Shown piece by piece: positions 21,585 to 33,429 of a stretch of 64,000 nucleotides of DNA (positions within the stretch are counted from its first letter, which is position 1; each line of letters begins with the position of its first letter). The DNA lies in NCBI GenBank assembly GCA_003284445.1, contig QBVH01000007.1:1-64000 (forward strand). Reading direction: 5' to 3'. The position numbers and the translations under genes were made by a program. Origin of the DNA: Prochlorococcus sp. AG-311-D23. GTDB taxonomy: Bacteria > Cyanobacteriota > Cyanobacteriia > PCC-6307 > Cyanobiaceae. Below the pieces are notes generated by a model, which ran no database searches, was not told where the DNA came from, and saw only the letters and a list, made by a program, of their open reading frames with translations.

Positions 21585-22193
21585 TTAATTGTTAGGTTTG
21601 TAAGAATTTAGTCGAGTAGTTATCTTTTCCCAATTATTAGATGTGATTGATTCAATACAACTAATAATTTCCTGAATGATGAAATTCAATATTATTAATT
21701 CATCTTTTGAGAATCTTCCTAAAACGTGAGAAACAGTTTTAGATTTTCTCTCTTGTTGCTCGTTACTAGGCGCTCCTATCCCAATTTTTAATCGCTTAAA
21801 CTCATTAGTACCAAGATGACCAATAATGCTTTTTAATCCATTATGACCCCCTGAGCTGCCTTTAGATCGGACTCTTATTTTCCCCAGTGGGAGATCCATG
21901 TCATCTACTAAGACTATTATTTGATTATTTTGAAAATTAAACCAATCCTTGGCTGATCTTACTGATTTTCCACTTTCATTCATGTATGTGTTGGGCATTA
22001 AAAGCCTTTTTTTTTCTATACCTGAGCCGTATTCACAAGTCCTCCCAAATAGTTTTTTGCTTTCACGAAAGCTGCAATTATTTTTTCTTGCGATTTCTTC
22101 TAGCACTATAAATCCTACATTATGCCGAGTTTTTTCGTACTCAGTCCCTGGATTGCCCAAGCCTACTAATAATTTCAATTCATCGGACAACAT
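21585..22193 (-). CDS. pth: Peptidyl-tRNA hydrolase
   Basis: LLVGLGNPGTEYEKTRHNVGF, PNTYMNESGKSV, VDDMDLPLGKIRVRSKGSSGGHNGLKSI. Confidence 0.97.
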   Translation of the reverse strand: MLSDELKLLVGLGNPGTEYEKTRHNVGFIVLEEIARKNNCSFRESKKLFGRTCEYGSGIEKKRLLMPNTYMNESGKSVRSAKDWFNFQNNQIIVLVDDMDLPLGKIRVRSKGSSGGHNGLKSIIGHLGTNEFKRLKIGIGAPSNEQQERKSKTVSHVLGRFSKDELIILNFIIQEIISCIESITSNNWEKITTRLNSYKPNN

Positions 22194-22254
22194 ACCAATT
22201 AAAAAAAATCGTTATTGATTTTAATATTTATATAATTAATTAATTTTGTGGAAA

Positions 22255-22470
22255 TTAATTTTCTTTATCCACAATGTTTTCATTTGCAGACTCTTCTTCA
22301 GTCATGGCATTTTTTATTTCACGCTCAAATTCCGTAGAGGCACTTTGAAGACCCTTTAGAGTCTTTCCAATAGTTCGCCCAAGTTCTGGAAGTCGTTTTG
22401 GACCAAAAATAACTAATGCTAAACCAGCAATAACAGCCATTTCTGGCAAACCAACCCCAAAAATATTCAT
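22255..22470 (-). CDS. tatA: Sec-independent translocase TatA/Hcf106-like protein
   Basis: MNIFGVGLPEMAVIAGLALVIFGPKRLPELGRTIGKTLKGLQ. Confidence 0.92.
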   Translation of the reverse strand: MNIFGVGLPEMAVIAGLALVIFGPKRLPELGRTIGKTLKGLQSASTEFEREIKNAMTEEESANENIVDKEN

Positions 22471-22503
22471 GGGCGAATCTCAACTGCTCAAAATTTAACC
22501 AAT

Positions 22504-22701
22504 TTAGCCGTTCCAGTCGACGGAAAAACCCTGTAGAAGAAGTGATTGGTTATAAATTTGGAGCATGATCACTAGAAAAACCAGTAGTAAAAGCCCTATA
22601 AAGGCCATGACAGGTACTGCTCCCCAACCTGGAACAACTTTTCCTTGTCCTGAATTGCCAATGGATTTAAGCAAAGATCCAAGTGCTGTTTTTTGTCCCA
22701 T
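22504..22701 (-). CDS. psbH: Photosystem II protein PsbH
   Basis: [56 protein letters not shown]. Confidence 0.97.
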   Translation of the reverse strand: MGQKTALGSLLKSIGNSGQGKVVPGWGAVPVMAFIGLLLLVFLVIMLQIYNQSLLLQGFSVDWNG

Positions 22702-22810
22702 GTCGTTTCTCTAAGCTCAGATTTGTATGAGTCAGAATATTGTATGAGAACTTGTCCAAAAGAAGAAGAGACTGTAGAAACTTGTGATGGAATGAACCAA
22801 AAAAATATTA

Positions 22811-22835
22811 TTTTTGATAAAAGTGGTATCAAAAA
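22811..22835. promoter_or_regulatory. 9-bp inverted repeat in the psbH/psbN divergent region
   Basis: TTTTTGATA-AAAGTGG-TATCAAAAA, perfect 9+9 with 7-nt spacer. Confidence 0.4.
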
Positions 22836-23051
22836 ACTGCAAAACTAGCAAAATCACAAAAAATAAATTAATGACTTTAGGAATCGGTATGAGAGAAAAA
22901 ATTGATCTTTCTATTTTTTTCAAGCTTTTATTGGCTTTCCCGAGGTATAAAAATTTTATTCATTTCCAAAAGTCTGTAACACCTTTGTTTTTTTGATTGG
23001 AGTTATTGACTTCATGGGATATGTTGAATCTCTATTTAGTTGGTCAGAATC

Positions 23052-23180
23052 ATGCTTGCCCTCAAGATTTCCGTCTATACCGTCGTCTTTTTCTTTGTCG
23101 GGATCTTTTTATTTGGTTTCTTGGCAAGTGATCCAACAAGGACACCCAACAGAAAGGATTTGGAAAGTCCTCAGGACTAA
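23052..23180 (+). CDS. psbN: PsbN protein (42 aa), absent from the supplied ORF track
   Basis: [42 protein letters not shown], divergent from psbH. Confidence 0.95.
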   Translation: MLALKISVYTVVFFFVGIFLFGFLASDPTRTPNRKDLESPQD

Positions 23181-23260
23181 AAATGACACGCTAATTACTG
23201 GACTAAACAAGCTCCAGTAATTGCTTTATTCGGTATTATCTTTTCGTCGGCTTAACTAAT

Positions 23261-25270
23261 TTGGCGGCGAAGAAAAAATATCGATTGCCTTTAAACCTTG
23301 GACTTCTTGGGTTTAGTGTATTACTGTCTTTATCTGAGACTTCTCAAGGGAATGAGAATTTTCTCGAAAAATCAGTTGTTGATAAACACTACAATTTTTC
23401 TGTTGGTAATTTATTAGAAACCTATAAAAGATCATCCTCAAGAAAATTAGAAAATAATGAAGTTACATCTTTAACTCTTAAAATATTTGCTGATAAGCAA
23501 TATGATTTAGATCAAAATATTTATCTAGCTGAGGGGAACGTCAAAGCTCTAATAAATGGTGGAATCTTAAGATCTGATTTATTAAGTTATAATAAATCAT
23601 CCGGTATATTGTCTGCTGAGGGTGATGTTAGATTCAGAAAGGGAGGGCAATATTTTAGAGCTAAAGAATTCAAATTTAATTTATTTAAGAAAGAAGGTAG
23701 TATTAAAGATGCATATGGGATTTTAGATTTAAAAAATGTAATAACTGATTTAAAAATTGATGCTATTTCAAATCAGTTTAAAGCTCAAAATAGAACTAAC
23801 GATAAAGAAATAAATACTTACGATGATGGAATAGAATTTTCTTTTGGAAATATTAAATTACCAGACAATAAAATCACGAGATCTACTAAATCTGTAGGTT
23901 CAATTAATAACTGGAGATTTAAATCTAATTCAATAAATATTGAGGAAAATGGCTGGAAATCTAATAGAATTATTTTTACTAATGATCCATTTGATCCTAA
24001 TCAAATCTCTTTTGAGGGAATAGATGTAATAGCAGAAGAAGATGATGATGGTAGATTACTTATTACTAGTTCAAAAACTAATTTAATTCTTGAGAACAGA
24101 TCTAAAATTTTTATAGGAAAAAGAATATTTGGAAACAAGAAGAAGGAGAGAAGTAAGTTTCAATTGATATTAGATGGGAAAGATCGTGACGGATTAGTCT
24201 TAGTTAGAAGAAGTGATACCACGAATATTAATGATAATATAGAACTTGAAATTCAACCACAGTTTTTAATTAATAGAGCAATTTTAGGTAAAACTAATAG
24301 TTACAAAAATAGCAAAAATAATAATATTAATCTTTCTGATTTATTTGGTTTAAATATTAATCTAAAAGCAAGTAGTGAAAATTGGAGCTTTGATAGCTTA
24401 AATGATTTAAGTACATTGAATACATCTAGATCAATGAGTGGAATCAGGCATTCAAGCTCTTTTAGTAAATATTTTACGATCCCTATTTTAGAAGAATCAA
24501 CTTTCAATATTTTTACTGCTTATAGATCAAGAGCTTGGAATGGATCAATTGGAGAAACTGAGATTAAATCTGCATTTGGAGGCTTTGTCGAAAAGTCCCA
24601 GTTTTTTACTACTGGCAATTTAAAAAATAACTTAAAGATTCGGATAGGAACAGGTAGATATGAATCAGAAAAATTTGAAAATAGTGAAATGATTAGTCTT
24701 TGGCGCTCAAGCGTTTTTTCTTCTTTAGATACTGAATATCAAATTTGGAAGAGTAATAAAAAAAACCTTTATCAAAAACATGTAACCCCTTTATCTCCTA
24801 TTTTAATTAAACCTGAATTAGTCTTAAGAACTAATATTGATTCAGCTTATTTTAACTATTTGAATGATAGCGATCAAGGCTTTCTTAAGCTTAGCATTGG
24901 TCCCGAAATTAGATTAGGTAATTTAGAGAGTAATTATTTTGATTATACAAAACTTTCGGTTATGCCAGGTGTTAAAATTAAATTTGGAAATAGCCCATTT
25001 AAATTTGATAATGCAATAGATTTGAAAACAATAAATATAAGTTTAATGCAACAAATATATGGACCTTTAATTCTTGATGTTATTTCTAATTTAAATATTG
25101 ATAATAATTCCAAAAACTTTGGAGAATATTATGATACAAAGTTAGGGCTCTTATGGCATAAAAGAGCATACGAGTGTGGGATTTACTTTCACCCTAATAA
25201 TGATGCAGGAGGCATATATTTTCGTATAAATGGATTTAAATTTGCTAATTCTACGAAAGCATTTTTTTAG
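23261..25270 (+). CDS. LptD/OstA-like outer-membrane protein (DUF3769 type)
   Basis: N-terminal OstA-like region (YDLDQNIYLAEGNVKALINGGILRSDLLSYNKSSGILSAEGDVRFRKGGQYFRAKE) and a long beta-rich C terminus; TTG start. Confidence 0.8.
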   Translation: MAAKKKYRLPLNLGLLGFSVLLSLSETSQGNENFLEKSVVDKHYNFSVGNLLETYKRSSSRKLENNEVTSLTLKIFADKQYDLDQNIYLAEGNVKALINGGILRSDLLSYNKSSGILSAEGDVRFRKGGQYFRAKEFKFNLFKKEGSIKDAYGILDLKNVITDLKIDAISNQFKAQNRTNDKEINTYDDGIEFSFGNIKLPDNKITRSTKSVGSINNWRFKSNSINIEENGWKSNRIIFTNDPFDPNQISFEGIDVIAEEDDDGRLLITSSKTNLILENRSKIFIGKRIFGNKKKERSKFQLILDGKDRDGLVLVRRSDTTNINDNIELEIQPQFLINRAILGKTNSYKNSKNNNINLSDLFGLNINLKASSENWSFDSLNDLSTLNTSRSMSGIRHSSSFSKYFTIPILEESTFNIFTAYRSRAWNGSIGETEIKSAFGGFVEKSQFFTTGNLKNNLKIRIGTGRYESEKFENSEMISLWRSSVFSSLDTEYQIWKSNKKNLYQKHVTPLSPILIKPELVLRTNIDSAYFNYLNDSDQGFLKLSIGPEIRLGNLESNYFDYTKLSVMPGVKIKFGNSPFKFDNAIDLKTINISLMQQIYGPLILDVISNLNIDNNSKNFGEYYDTKLGLLWHKRAYECGIYFHPNNDAGGIYFRINGFKFANSTKAFF

Positions 25271-25887
25271 AGCTCTTTTTTGAAATTATTGAGATAAGGT
25301 AAATTATTAAATGTTTTATTTATTTTTTCTTCTTCATCAAGCAGTTGAGAGGTAGCATCCCATTTGCCTGAATAAAGCATATTGTAGGGGCCTTCATCAA
25401 GAATAAGTTTGACAGTTTCTTTTTGATTAGAAATGGATAGGTTTTTAAGATTGAATTCCCATATTTGGTTGTTATCTTTTTCAACTAGATTTTGCAATTT
25501 AACTATTTCTTCTTTTGAGGCTGTTAGGCAAGGTATCCCGAGAGCAAGGCAATTACCAAAGAAGATTTCAGCAAAGCTCTCCCCAATAATTAATCTTATT
25601 CCCCATCTCATAAGAGCCTGAGGTGCATGTTCACGACTTGAACCACAGCCAAAATTGTCATTAACAATAAGAATATTTGCCCCTTTATTATGATCAAGAT
25701 CAAATGGGTGGTTACCCTTTAGTTCTTTTCTATCATCAGCAAAGACTTGTTCCCCTAAAGCGGAAAAACTTACACATTTGAGAAATCTTGCCGGAATTAT
25801 TCTGTCTGTATCAATATCATCGCCTTTAATTGTAAAGCTGCGGCCTTGTATTGATTTGATTTCACCTTTTGGGAATTTTTGATTCAT
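25267..25887 (-). CDS. leuD: 3-isopropylmalate dehydratase small subunit
   Basis: GDDIDTDRIIPARFLK, NFGCGSSREHAPQAL. Confidence 0.95.
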   Translation of the reverse strand: MNQKFPKGEIKSIQGRSFTIKGDDIDTDRIIPARFLKCVSFSALGEQVFADDRKELKGNHPFDLDHNKGANILIVNDNFGCGSSREHAPQALMRWGIRLIIGESFAEIFFGNCLALGIPCLTASKEEIVKLQNLVEKDNNQIWEFNLKNLSISNQKETVKLILDEGPYNMLYSGKWDATSQLLDEEEKINKTFNNLPYLNNFKKEL

Positions 25888-25910
25888 CTTGCAATGGTTT
25901 ATTTTTAGTT

Positions 25911-27320
25911 TTACTTTTGGAGGAATTTTCTTACATCAGTAACCTTCCCATTTATTGCAGCAGCAGCAACCATCGCAGGGCTCATTAACAAGGTTCTCCC
26001 ATTTGCAGAGCCTTGTCTTCCTTTGAAATTTCTATTGCTCGAACTAGCGCTGATTTGTCTGCCTTCTAGTTTATCTGGGTTCATGGCCAGACACATTGAG
26101 CAACCTGGTTCTCGCCATTCGAAACCTGCTTTAAGGAATATTTTATCTAATCCTTTCTCTTTTGCCTCCTTAGCGACCTTTTGAGAACCAGGAACGACAA
26201 ATGCTCTAATCCCAGCAGCGACTGTATTACCTTTAACAATTTTAGATGCTTCTTGGAGATCACTTAATCTTCCATTGGTACAGCTCCCAATAAAGCAAAC
26301 ATCAATTGATTGTCCCTCTATGGGTTCGTCTGGTTTAAGGTTCATGTATTTGCAAGCGTCTTTAGCGATTTGTTGCTCATTTTTGGGAAGCAACTCAGGG
26401 TTTGGAATTGTTTCTTTGATTGAAATTCCTTGCCCAGGAGTTATACCCCAAGTAACAGTGGGTTCGATTGATGATCCATCTAATTGAATTTCATCATCGA
26501 ATGTTGCTTTTGAATCACTAGCTAAACTTTTCCACCAAGAAATAGCCTTATCCCATTCTTTACCTTTGGGCGCGTGTTCTTTCCCTTTTATGTATTCGAA
26601 GGTAGTTTCATCTGGGTTGATATAACCGCATCTTGCACCACCTTCAATAGCCATATTACATATGGTCATTCGTCCCTCCATTGATAGTTTTTCTATTGCA
26701 GGCCCGGCAAATTCATATGCAAATCCAACTCCTCCTTTAACTCCAAGAAGACGAATTATGTGAAGAATTAGGTCTTTTGCATAGACTCCCTTTTGCAATT
26801 CACCCTCTACCCATATTCTTCTTACTTTTAATTTATTCATTGCCAAGCTTTGACTGGCTAAAACATCTCGCACTTGACTAGTTCCAATACCAAAGGCAAT
26901 TGCTCCAAATGCTCCATGGGTTGAGGTATGTGAATCTCCGCAAGCTACTGTCATTCCAGGCTGGGTTAATCCTAATTCTGGAGCCATAACATGAACTACT
27001 CCTTGCGAATTACTTCCAATTCCGTGAAATTTTATCCCATGAGCTTTGCAGTTTTTTTCTAAAGTAGCCAACATTTCCTCCGCAAGAGGATCACTAAAAG
27101 GACGCTGCTGATTTGAGGTTGGAACTATATGGTCAACTGTTGCAACAGTAAGATTGGGAAACTTTACTCCAAGTTTTTTTTCATTAAGAGCAGAAAAAGC
27201 CTGAGGACTTGTAACTTCATGAATTAAATGAAGACCAATAAAAAGTTGGGTAGATCCTCCAGATAATTCTTTTACCTGATGGAAGTTCCAAACTTTGTCG
27301 TAGAGGGTTCTAGAACTCAA
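25911..27320 (-). CDS. leuC: 3-isopropylmalate dehydratase large subunit
   Basis: [59 protein letters not shown]. Confidence 0.97.
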   Translation of the reverse strand: MSSRTLYDKVWNFHQVKELSGGSTQLFIGLHLIHEVTSPQAFSALNEKKLGVKFPNLTVATVDHIVPTSNQQRPFSDPLAEEMLATLEKNCKAHGIKFHGIGSNSQGVVHVMAPELGLTQPGMTVACGDSHTSTHGAFGAIAFGIGTSQVRDVLASQSLAMNKLKVRRIWVEGELQKGVYAKDLILHIIRLLGVKGGVGFAYEFAGPAIEKLSMEGRMTICNMAIEGGARCGYINPDETTFEYIKGKEHAPKGKEWDKAISWWKSLASDSKATFDDEIQLDGSSIEPTVTWGITPGQGISIKETIPNPELLPKNEQQIAKDACKYMNLKPDEPIEGQSIDVCFIGSCTNGRLSDLQEASKIVKGNTVAAGIRAFVVPGSQKVAKEAKEKGLDKIFLKAGFEWREPGCSMCLAMNPDKLEGRQISASSSNRNFKGRQGSANGRTLLMSPAMVAAAAINGKVTDVRKFLQK

Positions 27321-27343
27321 CTTTAAAATCCAATGATTAGGAC

Positions 27344-28636
27344 TTAATTTGCCATGATTATAGATAAACGTAATCTATCAAGAGCATTTAAAACGCTTAA
27401 TTTTTGAATATCTTCTCTTGTCTTATTAGATCCAAAATTTTCTTCCCATGTAATAAGGGTTTTTGGACCCTTAATGCAAAAATTGACTAGACCAACGGGT
27501 TTTAATTTGCTTCCTCCTGTAGGTCCTGCAATTCCACTGACAGAAATAGCCCAGTTAACTTTGAATTTAATTTGGACGCCTCTCGCCATTGATTCAACAA
27601 CTGGCTTTGAGACTGCACCATGGGTATTAATTATTTCCTCAGGTACACCTAATAATCTCTGTTTGATTGAATTGTTATATGCGATGACGCCTCCATGGAA
27701 AACTTTTGATGATCCAGGGATTTTTGTAAGTTTAGAACCTATTCCACCTCCAGTACATGATTCTGCAACAGCAATGGTTTCTTTTCTTTTCAGTAATAAT
27801 TTAAATACAATTCTTTCAAGGGTTTCATTGTCTACACCAAAGCATTTTAATCCAGTGATTTGAGTTAATTCTTTTTTAATAGGTTCTATCAATTTATTGG
27901 TTTCTTTTAAATTCGGTCCTTTGGCTGTGATTCGTATCCTTACTGCTCCGGTGCTTGCATAAGTTGCAACAGTAGGGTTGTTTGATTTAAGTAAATGAGG
28001 AATTTTGTCTGCTAGCAATGATTCACTTATACCCGCAAAATTTAAAACTTTACTAGAGATAACTTCTTTTGATAAAGTATTACTAATTAATAATTTTGCT
28101 GCTTCTTTAGCCCACATTTCTTTTAATTCACTTGGGACTCCAGGGAAAGTAAGTATTGTAAAATTTTCCTTTGGGCTCCAGTATATACCTGGTGCTGTGC
28201 CTGAGTAATTGCTTATAATTTTAGCCCCTTTTGGAACTAAAGATTGTTTCTTTTGACTTTCGGATAATTCTGTATCCTTATTTTTTAATTTGTTTTTCAA
28301 GTCAATTAAAATATCATTTCTTTGTTCTAGAGGTGTTTTAAAAGTATCAGCGATTACCTTAGTTGTTATATCATCTGGAGTTGGCCCAAGCCCCCCAGTT
28401 GTTATTAGGATTTCAGATCGATTAGATGCTTCAAGTATTGCTTCTTTTAATCTGGCAGGGTTATCTCCGATAACTGTTTGTCTGAAATGTGGTACTCCTA
28501 AAATTGCTAATTGCTCTGCTATCCATTGAGAATTAGTATTTACAATATTTCCTAGAAGTATTTCACTTCCAATGCATAAAATCTCTGCTCCAAATTGATT
28601 TTTTTGGTTAATAGTAATTTCTTTAGATGTTTTCAC
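27344..28636 (-). CDS. cinA: CinA-like protein
   Basis: [53 protein letters not shown]. Confidence 0.95.
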   Translation of the reverse strand: MKTSKEITINQKNQFGAEILCIGSEILLGNIVNTNSQWIAEQLAILGVPHFRQTVIGDNPARLKEAILEASNRSEILITTGGLGPTPDDITTKVIADTFKTPLEQRNDILIDLKNKLKNKDTELSESQKKQSLVPKGAKIISNYSGTAPGIYWSPKENFTILTFPGVPSELKEMWAKEAAKLLISNTLSKEVISSKVLNFAGISESLLADKIPHLLKSNNPTVATYASTGAVRIRITAKGPNLKETNKLIEPIKKELTQITGLKCFGVDNETLERIVFKLLLKRKETIAVAESCTGGGIGSKLTKIPGSSKVFHGGVIAYNNSIKQRLLGVPEEIINTHGAVSKPVVESMARGVQIKFKVNWAISVSGIAGPTGGSKLKPVGLVNFCIKGPKTLITWEENFGSNKTREDIQKLSVLNALDRLRLSIIMAN

Positions 28637-29879
28637 TATATAATGGAAACTTATTGCAAAGTTCTGATACTTTTTTGATTGACTTTTCCTTTATGTCTTC
28701 ATCGTTAGGGTTAAGGAGTCTATCCGCAATAACATTACCAACATCTTCAAAGGCTTGTTCATTAAAACCTCTAGTCGTAAGGGCTGCTGTCCCAAGTCTG
28801 AGCCCACTAGTGACAAATGGGGACTCTGGGTCAAAAGGCACAGTGTTTTTGTTTGCGGTTATTTTAATATCACTTACTAATTTATCAGCAAGCTTACCTG
28901 TCATACCAATGCTTCTAAGGTCAAGAAGCACTATATGATTGTCAGTTCCTTTGCTTATAATTGAAATACCTCTTTTTTGAAGTTGATTAGAAAGAACTTG
29001 TGCATTTGAAATGACTTTTTGGCTATAGATCTTGAATTCGGGTGTTGCAGCTTCTTTGAATGCAACAGCCTTGGCTGCTATTACATGTTCTAAAGGACCT
29101 CCTTGAGTGCCAGGGAATACTGCTTTATCAATCTTTCTCCCTATCTCCTCATCTTTTGAGAGAATTAGTCCACCCCTTGGTCCTCTAAGAGTTTTGTGAG
29201 TGGTTGTTGTCACTACATCACAGTATGGGATTGGACTTGGGTGAAGTCCACTTGCTACTAAACCAGCAATGTGAGCAATATCGGCTAATAAATAAGCATT
29301 TACCTCGTCAGCTATCGATCTGAAAGCCTGGAAGTCAATTTTTCGTGGATAGGCAGAGAATCCACAAATAAGCAATTTAGGTTGATTTTCAATTGCCTTT
29401 TTTCTTATTGCATCCATATCGAGCATTTCGGTCTTTTTATCAACTTCGTAGTGGCATGTTTTAAACCATTTGCCACTTACATTTACAGGTGAACCATGTG
29501 TGAGGTGTCCTCCATGAGATAAGTCCATTCCCATGATTGTGTCCCCAGGCATTAGAAGGCTAAGGAAAACTGCAAAGTTAGCTTGAGCTCCGCTGTGTGG
29601 TTGGACGTTTGCCCAGTTGGCACCAAAAAGGTTTTTTGCTCTATCTATTGCTAGTTGCTCAATTTCATCTACATATTCACATCCTCCGTAATAGCGTTTA
29701 TTAGGGAGACCTTCAGCATATTTATTTGTTAGGACTGATCCCTGGGCTTCCATTACTGCCTTAGAGGCAAAATTCTCGCTTGCGATAAGCTCTAAATGAG
29801 TTTCTTGTCTTGATAATTCATTGTTTATTAATTTCGCAATACTTGGATCACATTCCATCAAAGAAGATTTAATAGTCAC
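28623..29879 (-). CDS. glyA: Serine hydroxymethyltransferase
   Basis: [50 protein letters not shown]. Confidence 0.98.
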   Translation of the reverse strand: MTIKSSLMECDPSIAKLINNELSRQETHLELIASENFASKAVMEAQGSVLTNKYAEGLPNKRYYGGCEYVDEIEQLAIDRAKNLFGANWANVQPHSGAQANFAVFLSLLMPGDTIMGMDLSHGGHLTHGSPVNVSGKWFKTCHYEVDKKTEMLDMDAIRKKAIENQPKLLICGFSAYPRKIDFQAFRSIADEVNAYLLADIAHIAGLVASGLHPSPIPYCDVVTTTTHKTLRGPRGGLILSKDEEIGRKIDKAVFPGTQGGPLEHVIAAKAVAFKEAATPEFKIYSQKVISNAQVLSNQLQKRGISIISKGTDNHIVLLDLRSIGMTGKLADKLVSDIKITANKNTVPFDPESPFVTSGLRLGTAALTTRGFNEQAFEDVGNVIADRLLNPNDEDIKEKSIKKVSELCNKFPLYSENI

Positions 29880-29982
29880 TTTATTCTTTTATTTATGATG
29901 TGATAGTAAGCATATGTTTAGTCTAATGAGAGAAAACTTTCTCTTATTTTCTGGTTATATATGGATTTACAAATTTTTTAAA

Positions 29983-30056
29983 CGCGCCTGGAGAGATTCG
30001 AACTCCCGACCCTCTGATCCGTAGTCAGATGCTCTAATCCGCTGAGCTACAGGCGC
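29983..30056 (-). tRNA. tRNA-Arg (anticodon ACG)
   Basis: Minus-strand cloverleaf GCGCCTGTAGCTCAGCGGATTAGAGCATCTGACTACGGATCAGAGGGTCGGGAGTTCGAATCTCTCCAGGCGC; loop CTACGGA. Confidence 0.96.
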
Positions 30057-30236
30057 ATAAAAAAACAATATCAGACTGACTCCCAATGAATAGAAAAATA
30101 TGTTTGTATCTACGCCTTGAAAATCCATTGAAATACTATCGAGAAACTTAAAAAGTTGTTCTTCCAGTAATTTTTTTAATTTAAAAAAGTAACCAATCTC
30201 TGCCTAAGGTCATAACAATAGAAAACTCTAGGTTTT

Positions 30237-30533
30237 ATGTCCAATTCTACCGATTCATCACAAATTAATGAGCTAGCGCTTTCAATAGCTGACAGATTAT
30301 TTATTCAAGTTGGAAATTGGAACCTTTATCTCGGTGATGCTGATCTTGCAAAGGATTTAGCTATTGAATGTAAGGCTAACTTTGAGCAAGGTGCAAATGT
30401 TGCAGCTAAAAAAGGTCTTGAAGGAATTCAAGTAAAGCTTGGCGGAGGTAACACGCAATTGCCATTGTCAAAATTAATTCCACCCAATCAATTTTTTGAC
30501 CTCGAGGAGATTTTAGAACCCTATTGCAGATAA
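30237..30533 (+). CDS. DUF3181 protein
   Basis: Small conserved cyanobacterial protein ALSIADRLFIQVGNWNLYLGDADLAKDLAIEC. Confidence 0.75.
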   Translation: MSNSTDSSQINELALSIADRLFIQVGNWNLYLGDADLAKDLAIECKANFEQGANVAAKKGLEGIQVKLGGGNTQLPLSKLIPPNQFFDLEEILEPYCR

Positions 30534-30558
30534 GATTTGATCAATTGCTTCTTTATTC

Positions 30559-30822
30559 TTGCTAATCATTCAGGTGACTAATGCTAGAGAGGTTGTAAGG
30601 AAGCGAATTGGTCGCTTAGGAGAGAGACTTATAGGGAAAGTTGCTGATGCTGATGCACAGGTTGAAAAGGAATTAATGAAAGAGATGGAAATAGCTTTTC
30701 AAGAGTTTGGGATCGAAGCAAGAATTCTCTCGGTAAGTGGAGTAAAAACTGATGAAATGAATCGTTTGGAAATCCCACTTAAAGTTAGATCAGAAAAAGA
30801 TGTTTTTCTTAAAGACGAATAA
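30559..30822 (+). CDS. Conserved hypothetical protein (start uncertain: TTG 30559 or GTG 30574)
   Basis: Continuous ORF REVVRKRIGRLGERLIGKVADADAQVEKELMKEMEIAFQEFGIEARILSVSG; codon usage consistent with neighbours. Confidence 0.65.
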   Translation: MLIIQVTNAREVVRKRIGRLGERLIGKVADADAQVEKELMKEMEIAFQEFGIEARILSVSGVKTDEMNRLEIPLKVRSEKDVFLKDE

Positions 30823-32416
30823 ATTTCTCCTTTAAAAACCTATTTAAATTATCAATATCATCAATTTTAAGAATAATTGCTAGACAATAAAAGATAATCA
30901 GACTAATTCCTGATGAGATTGAAATTTTCAGGAATAAGCTAAAGAAATTATGGGGTAAATATATAATTTTAAAAGTTATAAATGAACTAATACCAGAAAT
31001 AAAACCAATAAATATAATTTTCAAATTTTGAGATAATATTTTAGATAAATTCAAATTATCTAATTTATTGTCTAATTTTAGTAATAAAAATATGCAAGCA
31101 AAAAAGTTGACGAATGTTGTTGAAAAAACTAATCCATTAACTCCTAAATTTAGAGGTGATAATTCTCCCCAGGGACTTGTTCCTCCTATTAGAAACCAAT
31201 CAAAGAAAAGATTTAGCAATATTGCTATTGTAGATATCCTGAATGGTGTTTTAGCATCCTCTATTCCATAAAAAACTCTAACTAAAAGATCTCTAAATAG
31301 ATAAAATGGCATACCTATTCCATATGCAATTAATAGTTGACTTACAATATCAATTGCATATTGATTGAATTCACCTCTTCCATAGATTAATATTACTATT
31401 GGAGTAGAAAGTGAAATAAATATCGACCCTAAAAATACCATAGAAGTCGAAGAAAGAATTAATCCTTGATGGATTTTTTTGATCAGTTTTAAATGATTTT
31501 CTTTTGCTCTTAAACTTACAAAAACAGGTAGTAATGGTATTAAAATAGTACTTGATATAATGCCAAGAGGAGCTTGAACTAAAAAGTTTGCATAACTAAG
31601 AGCTGCTGCTGCGCCTACTAACTTTGATGCGAAGAATAAATCAGTAAGGACATTTATTTGTATCATACCTGAGGACAGTGATGCAGGTGCAATCATTCTC
31701 CACGCTCTTTTTATATCTGAATACTTTGTTTTGATTGAAATATTTATAGAAAATATTCCTTTTTTAATTAGAAATGGGATTTGAATCAAATATTGAAATA
31801 GAGCACCAATAAATGTTGCCTTTGCCAGGATAATTCCACCCTTAAAATCTAATTGAAATAGATCATTAATTGGACCTTTATTTAGCCAAAAGTTAGAAAT
31901 CGCAATTATTATTATTAGACTAGAAATTAAGGGGGCGATAGAGGATATTAGAAATTCTTTTTTTGCGTTAAGTGATCCAAATCCTATTCCGATTAACCCT
32001 GAAAGGAATATGATTGGAGACATGATTTTTAACTGAGACGATGCAATATCTTTGATTTCATGGCTTAAGCTTGGTCCAATTAAATTGATTAATGTATCAG
32101 ATGAAAAAAATACAAAAAAACTTATTAGTAATAATATTAGAGTTAAAATGTTATTTATTGAGTTAATAAATAATCTGCTATCAACTTTGTTTTTATCTGC
32201 TAATAAAGAAACCATTGAGTTATGCAATGGACCATTAACACCTCCAAGAAGAACTAAGAAAAAACCAGGTATAATATAGGCATAGTTATATGCATCATAT
32301 GAAGCACTAATTCCGAAAGCACCAGCGATAACTAATTGCCTCACCATCCCTCCAAATTTGCTTAATAAAGTTCCTAAACTTACGACGAAAGCAATTTCTT
32401 TAATTGATTTCGACAT
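30809..32416 (-). CDS. murJ: Lipid II flippase MurJ / MviN family
   Basis: Multi-TM, SLGTLLSKFGGMVRQLVIAGAFG, FFASKLVGAAAALSYANFLVQAPLGIISSTILIPLLP, RVFYGIEDAKTPF. Confidence 0.94.
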   Translation of the reverse strand: MSKSIKEIAFVVSLGTLLSKFGGMVRQLVIAGAFGISASYDAYNYAYIIPGFFLVLLGGVNGPLHNSMVSLLADKNKVDSRLFINSINNILTLILLLISFFVFFSSDTLINLIGPSLSHEIKDIASSQLKIMSPIIFLSGLIGIGFGSLNAKKEFLISSIAPLISSLIIIIAISNFWLNKGPINDLFQLDFKGGIILAKATFIGALFQYLIQIPFLIKKGIFSINISIKTKYSDIKRAWRMIAPASLSSGMIQINVLTDLFFASKLVGAAAALSYANFLVQAPLGIISSTILIPLLPVFVSLRAKENHLKLIKKIHQGLILSSTSMVFLGSIFISLSTPIVILIYGRGEFNQYAIDIVSQLLIAYGIGMPFYLFRDLLVRVFYGIEDAKTPFRISTIAILLNLFFDWFLIGGTSPWGELSPLNLGVNGLVFSTTFVNFFACIFLLLKLDNKLDNLNLSKILSQNLKIIFIGFISGISSFITFKIIYLPHNFFSLFLKISISSGISLIIFYCLAIILKIDDIDNLNRFLKEKFIRL

Positions 32417-32490
32417 GTTAAATTTGAAAAAAGAGAGCTTTCATTTTCTAAGATATTTTGTAGTCATTGTTTTAATTGGATGTTAATTAA

Positions 32491-33258
32491 GTGATTGAAA
32501 TTGGTAAAACCATTATTAAGTTTGATCCTCTTGTAGAGGGAATATTAATTAAGAGATATAAAAGGTTTTTGGCCGATATTGAGTTGGATGATGGAGAGGT
32601 TGTTACAGCGCATTGTGCAAATACAGGCCCAATGAAAGGGGTTCTATTCCCCGGCGGGCGAGTTAGGGTCAAGTACTGCCCTTCACCTAAACGTAAATTA
32701 GATTGGTCTTGGGAGCAAGCTGAGGTGCCAAGTCATAGTGAGCTGAAGAAATGCTGGGTTGGTATCAATACATCTTTGCCTAATAAATTGATTAGAAATT
32801 TAATTGAGGCAAATTGTTTGGAGAAACAATTTGGTTCGATTTCAACTATCAAAGCTGAAGTCGTATATGGATCAGAACGTAAAAGTAGAATTGATTTATT
32901 GCTTGAACCAGAAAATAGCAATACAGACGCTAGAAAGATTTATATAGAGGTTAAGAATACGACTTGGTGTGATGATTCATTAGCTTTATTTCCGGACACA
33001 GTAACTACAAGAGGTCAAAAACATTTAAGAGAGCTGATGAGTATTTATCCTCAATCTCGAGCAGTGTTAATTCCTTGTATTAGTAGAAACGATCTTGAAC
33101 TTTTTGCACCTGGAGATTTGGCAGATCCTTTGTATGGGAGTTTGTTTAGAGAGGCAGTTTCTAAAGGAGTAGAAGTGATTCCATGCGCATTTGGTTTTTT
33201 TCAAGACCACATAGCCTGGGAGGGAGTTAAACCCTTTCGGAATTCACAAGTAAAGTAA
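32491..33258 (+). CDS. sfsA: Sugar fermentation stimulation protein homolog
   Basis: [59 protein letters not shown]. Confidence 0.95.
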   Translation: MIEIGKTIIKFDPLVEGILIKRYKRFLADIELDDGEVVTAHCANTGPMKGVLFPGGRVRVKYCPSPKRKLDWSWEQAEVPSHSELKKCWVGINTSLPNKLIRNLIEANCLEKQFGSISTIKAEVVYGSERKSRIDLLLEPENSNTDARKIYIEVKNTTWCDDSLALFPDTVTTRGQKHLRELMSIYPQSRAVLIPCISRNDLELFAPGDLADPLYGSLFREAVSKGVEVIPCAFGFFQDHIAWEGVKPFRNSQVK

Positions 33259-33415
33259 ATACTATTTAATTAAACTTGAAAGATGTAGATCAACTAGTTT
33301 ACCTAGCCTAGGATTTGTTTTTGATTCCAGTTGAGTTATTTATAATTTAAAAGTTATTGAATTAGACCTGGGGATGTGTCAATAAAAACACATTTTCAAT
33401 ACCAAGTTCTATTTT

Positions 33416-33429
33416 GTATCAACACATAC
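33416..33429 (+). promoter_or_regulatory. NtcA binding site upstream of amt1
   Basis: Exact GTA-TCAACACA-TAC; AT-rich -10-like CATATTTATAGAT at about 33453, 23 bp downstream. Confidence 0.75.

Noticed and set aside
22993-23220. 75-aa plus-strand ORF
   Set aside because: Overlaps psbN in a different frame; its translation shows no recognisable family and psbN is clearly the real gene.
27474-27863. 129-aa plus-strand ORF antisense to cinA
   Set aside because: Shadow ORF opposite a well-supported CDS; no recognisable domain.
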